A stretch of DNA of 26,292 nucleotides. It comes from a virus. The notes under the pieces were generated by a model. The model saw nothing but the letters and a program-made list of their open reading frames with translations, had not been told where the DNA came from and did no database searches. The translations under genes and the position numbers were made by a program. Below are positions 21,045 to 26,292 of the stretch, piece after piece. Each line of letters begins with the position of its first letter. The stretch's first letter is position 1. Where the stretch lies: the IMG/VR virus record IMGVR_UViG_3300033182_001465, positions 1 to 26,292 of that record, one strand, 5' to 3'.

Positions 21045-21837
21045 CTTCCATGTACACATTCGTTGAGATTGAAGCCATTGCGGGGTTTTCCCGAGGGTCA
21101 ACCACGTTTTCGCTTACTGCCGGATTGGGTGTTCCCTGACAATACCACCCGAGGTACGAGTAGCGCCACCCTCCGGTGACGGGTCGAACCTCGTGGGCCG
21201 CCATGTAGTTGGACGGGAAGAACAAGATGTCGCCCTTCTTGATGTCCTTATGAGTGATGTCTAGATACTCAAAGTGGTGTTCACCTCCGGTGAAATTGGT
21301 TCCGTCCAGTTCTTCTTCAGTTTCAACACGGTCATTGAGGTAAGCGACAACAGACACGCTGTTTCTGGTGGCGAGCTGATCCCGCGGGTGCGGTCTGCCG
21401 TATTCGTAGTCAGTGCTGACGTCGGCGTGCATCCCAAGGAAACCGCCGACTGGGTAGGCAACGATGTGGCTTTTGATTTTCCACCAGATGCATTTCCCGG
21501 CGATCGGGAATTTGTTCAGGTAGTCAAGGAGGCAGGCGTCACGCTGTTCTTCAATGTGGTTGAGGGTGTCAATAACTTCCTGTCGGCTGTCTTGATGAAC
21601 AAAGCTACCTCGCCACGGCATTTCGTCAAGCGACCGTCTGGAGAAGAAGTATTTGCTGCGGTTGATGTAGCCCTCTTCCCCGGTGATCGGATCAACACCT
21701 GGTTCGTACATCGTGTCGCGTTCCTTCTGGAGTGTTTCCTTGCAGTAGGACCGCATCCAGTCCCAGTCCAGTTCAAAGGCGTTTTTGTATAGAACGACGC
21801 CTCCGCCGAGATGTTCACCGATTTTTGTCATGTTCAT
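21013..21837 (-). CDS. P4H-like Fe(II)/2-oxoglutarate oxygenase
   Basis: This 274-aa protein carries His137 and Asp139 (GMHADVS), strand NFTGGEHHFEYLD (181-193), GDILFFPSNYMAAHEV with distal His215, and Arg225 in GGWRYSYLGWY. A distinct N-terminal 110 residues and a short insertion (ETEEELDGT, 172-180) separate it from its relatives. Two candidate starts, ATG 21837 and ATG 21831, differ by two residues. It overlaps the TauD fusion gene by 23 bases. The conserved GW-x-YSYLGWY end suggests a functional barrel. Confidence 0.9.
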   Translation of the reverse strand: MNMTKIGEHLGGGVVLYKNAFELDWDWMRSYCKETLQKERDTMYEPGVDPITGEEGYINRSKYFFSRRSLDEMPWRGSFVHQDSRQEVIDTLNHIEEQRDACLLDYLNKFPIAGKCIWWKIKSHIVAYPVGGFLGMHADVSTDYEYGRPHPRDQLATRNSVSVVAYLNDRVETEEELDGTNFTGGEHHFEYLDITHKDIKKGDILFFPSNYMAAHEVRPVTGGWRYSYLGWYCQGTPNPAVSENVVDPRENPAMASISTNVYMEDGYSILPPVG

Positions 21838-23401
21838 CCAAATCTAGCATGTATCCGAGATAATCATGAATGCGTTCAATCACGCGCCGTCGATCATCGT
21901 TGTCCTTCAGGTGATTGAAACATCCGTAGACGGTATCTACGGCGAACTGAACCAAGAAGTCCTCTGGTGGGTCGTCGTCCCCCCAGTTGATGTACTGAAT
22001 AAACGGCAGATTTTGGTATGACCATGGCCGGAACTGAAGTGGCTGGTGATCAAACCAATCAGGGTAGTGCCATGCGTGTCCTGCGTGACGCATGTCTGGA
22101 TGCCAGTTGACGTAACCCTTGATGTGTGGGATGGCGTTCCGAGTGCAGTCCTCGTTGTCGTACTGGAATAGGTCAAAATCTGGTTCCCAGAAGCAGTGGA
22201 AGTCACCATTTCGAGAGCAGAGATACATGGTGCCGGCAACAGGACAGTCCGGCAGGCAATGCTTTTTGTAGCGCATGAGATTGCGAAACACGGCGTTGTT
22301 CTCGTCCTGCATAACGATGTAGACGTTGAAAAGGTCGTCGTTGACCTCGTGCGCTAGTCGGTTGACGTCTTCTCGCCAGTCGCCGTTCTCGTCGGCGATC
22401 ACGAAAAGTGTGACGGTCTGGTACAAATGATCAACTTCTTCAAGTGCGTAGAAGCCTTTGGTGAACACCAGTGGAATGTGATCTGGGTTGGGGCCGGAGG
22501 TTGAGTCTTTCTCCACGCCTTCGTAACGGATCGTGTCTCCGAAGTTCGGGTTGCGTGAATCCTCAGTGTCCGGATCGTAGAACGGTTGCTCGTCGCCGAT
22601 TTGGAATCGATCAAAACGTCGTTCTGATCTTTCCCATCCCGGAGCGAAGGCGTGGAGCACTGCCCTGTTGTCCCACACCAGCACGTCGCCCACTTCCCAC
22701 TGCCATGTCCAGCGGTTTTTCTGGTTGGCGGCGTACTGCTGGACGTTTTCACGAACTTCCTCAAACCAGAGGGGTGGCGGATCTTGATCGGTCTCAAGTG
22801 CTGTGGATGGACCTGTCCAATACAGCATCGTTTCGCCAGTGTCGGGATGCGTTCGCAACGCAGGGTGAGAGATCACGGTTCGCCCGACGTCGTCACCCGG
22901 TTCGGCGTTCCCCGTTATTCCTAGCAGGCGGGCGGTCTGCAAGCGTTCTTTCAGATTGTCCGGTAGCTGACGGTACAGATCTGTTAGGGAAAGGAACAGC
23001 GTGTCGCCGTAGCCAGGTTCAACGTCAAACTTGATCATTTTCATTGACGTGAGCACTGGCGGCTTTTCCAAAAACGGGTTGTCTACATGCCATGCGAACC
23101 TGATGAATCGCTCAACGTTCTCTTTCTCTTCAACGTTGGGGATTGACGCATGATGCTGATCGGCGAGCATTCCGGGTTCACCGTTCGGCATGTCGGTGCC
23201 CAACTCGCCGTAATACAAAGCTTCCATCAACAGCAGGTGTTCAGATGAAGACGGGTTCATTCCCTTGAACCCGATGACCTTGTTTCGCTTCAAGATTTCT
23301 TTGAAGTAGAGAGGATCGTTGAGGACGTCGCTGACTTTGACTCCTTGAACTTTGAATCCGAGATCTCCTAGACGTAAACCGGCTGCGATTCCACCGTGCA
23401 T
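21815..23401 (-). CDS. TauD-like dioxygenase fused to a C-terminal domain of unknown function
   Basis: This 528-aa protein has an N-terminal TauD/TfdA-like oxygenase (about 20-270): FAWHVDNPF with His105 and Asp107, PGYGDTLFLSLTDLYRQLP (129-147), DVLVWDNRAVLHAFAPGW with His250, and Arg261/262. The remaining 220 residues are not matched to a known domain. They include a strand-rich part (TVTLFVIADENGDW, 330-343) and a Cys/Trp/His-rich part (HCLPDCPVAGTMYLCSRNG and GYVNWHPDMRHAGHAWHYP). This extra domain could be a substrate or metal-binding partner. The ATG shares one base with the stop of the DUF6065 gene (TAATG). Confidence 0.86.
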   Translation of the reverse strand: MHGGIAAGLRLGDLGFKVQGVKVSDVLNDPLYFKEILKRNKVIGFKGMNPSSSEHLLLMEALYYGELGTDMPNGEPGMLADQHHASIPNVEEKENVERFIRFAWHVDNPFLEKPPVLTSMKMIKFDVEPGYGDTLFLSLTDLYRQLPDNLKERLQTARLLGITGNAEPGDDVGRTVISHPALRTHPDTGETMLYWTGPSTALETDQDPPPLWFEEVRENVQQYAANQKNRWTWQWEVGDVLVWDNRAVLHAFAPGWERSERRFDRFQIGDEQPFYDPDTEDSRNPNFGDTIRYEGVEKDSTSGPNPDHIPLVFTKGFYALEEVDHLYQTVTLFVIADENGDWREDVNRLAHEVNDDLFNVYIVMQDENNAVFRNLMRYKKHCLPDCPVAGTMYLCSRNGDFHCFWEPDFDLFQYDNEDCTRNAIPHIKGYVNWHPDMRHAGHAWHYPDWFDHQPLQFRPWSYQNLPFIQYINWGDDDPPEDFLVQFAVDTVYGCFNHLKDNDDRRRVIERIHDYLGYMLDLDEHDKNR

Positions 23402-24129
23402 TACTGAGGCTCCTCGAGTTTGACGTGGCCGTCAAATGCCGGCCCGATTCTGTTCCCGTCCGCATCCAAACCGGTGCGTATGCCACCCATCCATGTCCAC
23501 GGCTGCTCACGAAGTTTAGTCATTTTCGCATCGCTGTATCTTTGACGTGCGTCGTTGATTTCGTTTTGATCTTCGTCCCACATGTTTTTCACGTTGAACT
23601 TAACACTGGGCATCAAATTGGTGTCGTAGAACTGGAAAAACATGAACGGTGATCCCGCAGGAAACGTAACCGGCTTGCCGATCTTGGTGATTTTCCAGTT
23701 CATATTGAACTCGTCCGGCCACCAGTCGGATGGAATATGGGCAGTTAGGGGTACGGCGCCATCCACAAAAAGATTGGGTGAACCGGATATCCATGTGGCT
23801 ATACCGGGCGGGGTGTGGAAGGTCCACCCCACAGCGAACGACATGATCCCGACGATTGACGGCACCACGATCGGCCGAGTGTAACTCTGGCCGTTGATCT
23901 CAAAATCCATGGTTTCGCCGGAGAGCACGCGGGGCACTGTCATTCCGCCGTCCCATTCGATGACGACATCCTGCTGAAGCACCATTTCCCAGCCGTTTAC
24001 GTTTGCCTCAGTAAGGGGAAGGCATTTGTAGGCATGTTTTTTGTAGGTGTCGTCCATCCAGTCGCGGCGTACTGTCGCTTGGCGGATCTCTGGGGGGTTC
24101 TGGTGGCTCCTGACGAGCGTTACTTCCAT
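23401..24129 (-). CDS. DUF6065 family protein
   Basis: This 242-aa protein has the hallmark sequence pattern of the DUF6065 family: RDWMDDTYKKHAYKCLPLTEANVNGWE (about 22-48), EWDGG (58-62), FHTPPGIATWISGSPN (104-119), WWPDEFNMNWKITKIGKPV (138-156) and PFMFFQFYD. Proteins of this family have no experimentally known function and occur in bacteria and phages. The start was set at ATG 24127-24129, just after the TGA of the upstream oxygenase; an extension to 24207 would lie inside that gene. It sits between a P4H-like oxygenase and the TauD fusion, so its role is probably in the same pathway. Confidence 0.82.
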   Translation of the reverse strand: MEVTLVRSHQNPPEIRQATVRRDWMDDTYKKHAYKCLPLTEANVNGWEMVLQQDVVIEWDGGMTVPRVLSGETMDFEINGQSYTRPIVVPSIVGIMSFAVGWTFHTPPGIATWISGSPNLFVDGAVPLTAHIPSDWWPDEFNMNWKITKIGKPVTFPAGSPFMFFQFYDTNLMPSVKFNVKNMWDEDQNEINDARQRYSDAKMTKLREQPWTWMGGIRTGLDADGNRIGPAFDGHVKLEEPQ

Positions 24130-24130
24130 A

Positions 24131-24826
24131 TCAGGCGAGCGCCATTGTCTGGCCTGAGGCAGACGGCAGACCGATCGGAGACGTGGACTGCTGGTATGGG
24201 CCGGCATGGTCCTGATGGTTCCGGTCGTTGTAGTCGTACATGGTGACCGCCGAGTACTTGGTGCCCTTCTTCACCGGTAGTGAGGCGTGGGCGTAGATGA
24301 AGTCGCTCGGGTGGATGATGACGTCACCGAACTCGGGGATGAACTTGAGGTTCTTGTACGGCATCATGTACTCGCCGCCCTCATAGTCGTCGTTGATGTA
24401 TCCGATTGCGGACACGGCACATGAGTACGAGAATCCTGAGTCGGGGTGAACGGCAAAGTGCTGCCCTTCACCGTACTTCACGAAGTTTGTTGCCTCCTCG
24501 TATTCGAGGGACAGGTTGTAGATGCTGGAGTAGTGGCGAACGCATTCGCGGACACCGGCGATGACTTCTTCGTACACGGCTCCAAGGTCAGTGAACTCGG
24601 CAGGTACGGGCATGTCGGCTTGCCGCAGTTTGAAGTCAAAGCAGTCTCGGTAGTCCTTCATGATGTCGTTGTCGCCGACCATTGCCTGCTTCCACGAGTA
24701 GTACTCGGTGGTGCTTCCGGCGAGGCCACGCTCAAGCCGTCCGACAAAGTCTGAGTCTTTTGGCCAGACGTCCTTGTACAGGATGATTCCGTCGGTGGGG
24801 ACTCCGAGGGTTCCGGCTACGCGCAT
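24131..24826 (-). CDS. P4H-like Fe(II)/2-oxoglutarate oxygenase with Lys in place of Arg
   Basis: This 231-aa protein has His127 and Asp129 (AVHPDSGFS), the shared strand YINDDYEGGEYMM (143-155), distal His180 (YAHASLPV) and Lys190 (KKGTKYSAVTMYDY) at the place where its relatives have Arg. A lysine can replace the 2OG-binding arginine in some members of the superfamily, so activity remains plausible. The start was set at ATG 24824-24826, five bases after GAGGT and just beyond the previous stop. A Gln/His-rich tail (NRNHQDHAGPYQQ) follows. Confidence 0.88.
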   Translation of the reverse strand: MRVAGTLGVPTDGIILYKDVWPKDSDFVGRLERGLAGSTTEYYSWKQAMVGDNDIMKDYRDCFDFKLRQADMPVPAEFTDLGAVYEEVIAGVRECVRHYSSIYNLSLEYEEATNFVKYGEGQHFAVHPDSGFSYSCAVSAIGYINDDYEGGEYMMPYKNLKFIPEFGDVIIHPSDFIYAHASLPVKKGTKYSAVTMYDYNDRNHQDHAGPYQQSTSPIGLPSASGQTMALA

Positions 24827-24828
24827 TG

Positions 24829-25452
24829 TTACCTCAATTCGGTGATGGTGTAGAACGACGGTGTGGTCCATCGCTCTCCGCTGATGATTTGCTTCACTCC
24901 GTGAAGATAGTGGACGTCACCCGGGTGAGCAACGGCCAGTCCGGGTTTGATGTCAAGTTCAATGTCAAACTCTGGGTAATAGAACTGTCCGCCTTCGAAT
25001 TCGTCGTTCCAGTAGATGATGGAGTTGATGTCGTAGGTCGGGAACGGGTTTGGCGTTCCATCGTTTAGTTGCTTGTCGGCGTGCGGTAGCTGTTCGTTAC
25101 CGGGTAGCCAACGGATCAGGACCGGTGGACGCTGATATAGACCAACATTAAATTTGCTTTCAAGTACCGCCTGCATCTTTCGGATGTACTTGTCAATTAG
25201 GGCGTGCATGTCTGGTGCGATACGTGCGAGAATGTCGCCACTGCACATCCGGTCCCACCAGTACGAGGCGTCGTAGATGCATTCGCCATCTTCGTTGAAC
25301 TCGTCGCCGCGCGGATTTTCCCACTCGTTGATCGTCGGGAAGAATGCTTGGAGCGTTTGCAGATCATCGTGGTCAACAAAGTCTTCAATGATGACAATGT
25401 TGTCTGCCGAGGTGCCGAAGTGGCCGGGTTCAATTAGGGATTTTTCCTCCAC
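24829..25452 (-). CDS. P4H-like Fe(II)/2-oxoglutarate oxygenase, first gene of its operon
   Basis: This 207-aa protein has His124 and Asp126 (LPHADKQ), strand YWNDEFEGGQFYY (147-159), distal His184 (YLHGVKQI) and Arg194 (SGERWTTPSFYTI). It is the shortest of the P4H-like set and has almost no extra domain. The GTG at 25452 has no ribosome-binding site but lies seven bases after a TACAGT box, which suggests a leaderless transcript. It is followed by the other oxygenase, DUF6065 and TauD fusion genes in one run, so this promoter probably starts that operon. Confidence 0.88.
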   Translation of the reverse strand: MEEKSLIEPGHFGTSADNIVIIEDFVDHDDLQTLQAFFPTINEWENPRGDEFNEDGECIYDASYWWDRMCSGDILARIAPDMHALIDKYIRKMQAVLESKFNVGLYQRPPVLIRWLPGNEQLPHADKQLNDGTPNPFPTYDINSIIYWNDEFEGGQFYYPEFDIELDIKPGLAVAHPGDVHYLHGVKQIISGERWTTPSFYTITELR

Positions 25453-25459
25453 GGGGTGG

Positions 25460-25465
25460 ACTGTA
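25460..25465 (-). promoter_or_regulatory. Leaderless-type -10 box (TACAGT)
   Basis: On the minus strand TACAGT (25465 to 25460) ends seven bases before the GTG at 25452, in the 18-base gap behind the membrane-protein gene. No Shine-Dalgarno site precedes that GTG. A -35 box was not recognised. Confidence 0.42.
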
Positions 25466-25470
25466 GCAGA

Positions 25471-25743
25471 TCATTTCCCGTGGATGGCTCGCCGGATGTG
25501 TGGCTCCAATGTGAGGTGAATTGTCACTCCAAGGGCAAGAGGGTATGCCCACCAGCGGTGCTTGGGATGAAAAATTGCTTTCCAGCAACTGCGGGTCAAC
25601 GTCTCAAATTTGCCGCTACGAATTGACAGAACGTCGTGCAGAATGACGTACAACGCAATTACTGCCCAGCCAAACGATCCGGATTTCCCCTTATTTGTTT
25701 TTAGGTCAACCGGCTCGGTGAAGTTGCGCCACAGCCAGCCCAT
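25471..25743 (-). CDS. Small phage membrane protein, two hydrophobic segments
   Basis: This 90-aa protein has two hydrophobic segments, GWAVIALYVILHDVLSI (about 25-41) and WWAYPLALGVTIHLTLEP (about 64-81), around a loop with FETLTRS and HPKHRW. The general plan (short basic start, HD after the first span, ETL, HP-x-x-RW, second span ending in HL) resembles small membrane proteins encoded by actinobacteriophages. The ATG has GAGG four bases upstream, six bases beyond the stop of the repeat protein, so the two genes are coupled. A holin or other lysis-related role is possible from size and topology but is not supported further. Confidence 0.72.
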   Translation of the reverse strand: MGWLWRNFTEPVDLKTNKGKSGSFGWAVIALYVILHDVLSIRSGKFETLTRSCWKAIFHPKHRWWAYPLALGVTIHLTLEPHIRRAIHGK

Positions 25744-25749
25744 CTCGCC

Positions 25750-26292
25750 TCACTTAAAGCGAGGCGGGAAGAACGGCGGGAAGTGTGGCGGGAAGTGTGG
25801 CGGGAAGTGGGGTGGGAAATGTGGAGGGAAGTGGGGCGGGAAGTGGGGCGGGAAGAACGGGGGGAAGAACGGTGGGAAGTGTGGCGGGAAGTGGGGCGGG
25901 AAGAATGGAGGGAAGTGCGGGGGGAAGTGCGGGGGGAAATGCGGGGGGAAGAACGGAGGGAAGTGCGGGGGGAAATGCGGCGGGAAAAACGGGGGGAAGA
26001 ACGGAGGGAAAAACGGGGGGAAAAACGGGGGGAAGAACGGGGGGAAAAACGGGGGGAAAAACGGGGGGAAGAACGGGCCGATTGCACGAACGACAATGGT
26101 TGTGCCGAGAGGAATTTCAAAAGAAGTGGTACCGGTATAGGTGACACCGCTAACAACAATCTCGTGTGCCTTGCCGACATCACCGGAAACTTCCGTGTCT
26201 GAAGTATCGGCAGCCTCAGAGACGTTCGTAAACCCGAGCGCCTGAAGGGCGGTTACACGGTCACCCGCATCCTCGTTGTCAGTGAAGGTGAA
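25750..26292 (-). CDS. C-terminal part of a virion-type protein ending in [F/H]FPP repeats (start outside window)
   Basis: An open frame enters from the right edge and ends at TGA 25750-25752, giving the last 180 residues. Its first part is an ordinary folded region: FTFTDNEDAGDRVTALQALGF can be read at the edge, with a PASTA-like or small alpha/beta look, then EIVVSGVTYTGTSFEIPLG and TIVVRAIG. After that come 26 four-residue units of the form F-[F/H]-P-P, ending RFK. The frame is stop-free, has sensible codons before the repeat, and its stop is just ahead of a coupled gene on the same strand, so this strand is favoured over the glycine/lysine-rich readings of the other strand. Likely a phage structural protein; the start is missing. 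Confidence 0.72.
   Translation of the reverse strand, partial: FTFTDNEDAGDRVTALQALGFTNVSEAADTSDTEVSGDVGKAHEIVVSGVTYTGTTSFEIPLGTTIVVRAIGPFFPPFFPPFFPPFFPPFFPPFFPPFFPPFFPPHFPPHFPPFFPPHFPPHFPPHFPPFFPPHFPPHFPPFFPPFFPPHFPPHFPPHFPPHFPPHFPPHFPPFFPPRFK
25765..26076 (-). repeat. 26 tandem 12-bp units encoding F-[F/H]-P-P
   Basis: Units such as GGCGGGAAGAAC and GGGGGGAAAAAC on the plus strand repeat every 12 bases without a break in frame. On the coding (minus) strand the variable residue is Phe in the N-terminal eight units and mostly His towards the C-terminus (13 Phe and 13 His in all). The region is extremely purine-rich on the plus strand. Confidence 0.85.

Noticed and set aside
22471-23034. 187-aa plus-strand frame inside the TauD fusion gene
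   Set aside because: No recognisable features and no ribosome-binding site; the minus strand encodes the TauD oxygenase core there.
25765-26076. Short regular repeats considered as a CRISPR array
   Set aside because: The 12-base units are contiguous, have no spacers and keep a reading frame, so they are coding repeats.
25610-26140. Plus-strand frame with GGKNGGKCGGKW repeats, looking like a glycine/lysine-rich protein
   Set aside because: It is the opposite-strand reading of the F-[F/H]-P-P repeat. Outside the repeat it runs antisense through the membrane-protein gene, whereas the minus-strand frame continues as a normal protein to the window edge and has a coupled downstream gene.
25701-26183. 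Minus-strand Ser/Pro/Arg-rich frame (SSPRFSPRF repeats)
   Set aside because: Another frame of the same 12-base repeat; it ends inside the membrane-protein gene and its non-repeat part lacks sensible start signals.
1-26292. Bacterial chromosome or genomic island instead of a phage
   Set aside because: Tail-fibre paralogues, a glycine-rich adhesin, an FFPP-tailed virion-type protein, many tiny coupled genes and lack of any bacterial housekeeping gene favour a phage. A prophage cannot be excluded from this window, as no integrase or attachment site is visible.

Overview
The window looks like a piece of a tailed double-stranded DNA phage genome, probably from an aquatic metagenome. Genes are packed almost without gaps: many ATGA, GTGA and TAATG overlaps, and no gene-free stretch longer than about 115 bases. 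Structural genes sit at both ends. Two tandem tail-fibre paralogues, a chaperone-like small protein and a glycine-rich tail adhesin lie at about 1.0-4.0 kb. A small membrane protein and the C-terminus of a virion-type protein ending in 26 [F/H]FPP repeats lie at 25.5-26.3 kb. The host is probably an actinobacterium, but this is inference. Six genes without a Shine-Dalgarno site have a TANNNT hexamer ending 6-7 nt before the start codon, which is the layout of actinobacterial leaderless promoters. The P450 and the small membrane protein also look actinobacterial or actinophage-like.

Between the structural ends lies an unusual metabolic region. Eleven genes have the facial triad of Fe(II)/2-oxoglutarate (2OG) oxygenases. 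Two are PhyH-like (8-817, 4106-4744), two are TauD-like (12073-13083, 21815-23401) and seven are P4H-like with a shared N-x-D-[FY]-E-G-G signature (9667, 10741, 16130, 19795, 21013, 24131, 24829).

Layout. (1) 8-4744: PhyH gene, tail fibres, glycine-rich adhesin, second PhyH gene. (2) 13730 down to 4747, minus strand: one tightly coupled operon encoding a glutathione-peroxidase-like protein, TauD-like oxygenase, an unknown, P4H-like oxygenase, an acidic protein, P4H-like oxygenase, cytochrome P450, NodU-type carbamoyltransferase, two SGNH-like paralogues and a 42-aa basic protein. (3) 13845-17445, plus strand: five small unknown proteins, a methyltransferase-like protein, a P4H-like oxygenase and a small unknown. 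(4) 17431-19810: small genes on both strands, including a lysine/alanine-rich histone-H1-like protein, a Cys/His zinc-ribbon candidate and a one-TM small protein. (5) 25452 down to 19795, minus strand: two P4H-like oxygenases, a DUF6065 protein, a TauD fusion, a P4H-like oxygenase, a stand-alone Rossmann dehydrogenase domain and another P4H-like oxygenase.

The operon of group 2 resembles a natural-product or glycan tailoring cassette (oxidise, carbamoylate, acyl-transfer or hydrolyse) carried by a virus. Its substrate cannot be read from the sequence; tail or capsid proteins, a surface glycan, a small molecule or modified nucleotides are all possible. Several real genes are shorter than 60 codons or lack their start in the window (798-950, 4747-4875, 17431-17610, 19437-19601, 25750-26292); I located them by reading frames and start signals. 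No tRNA, rRNA, CRISPR array, insertion sequence or integrase was seen.
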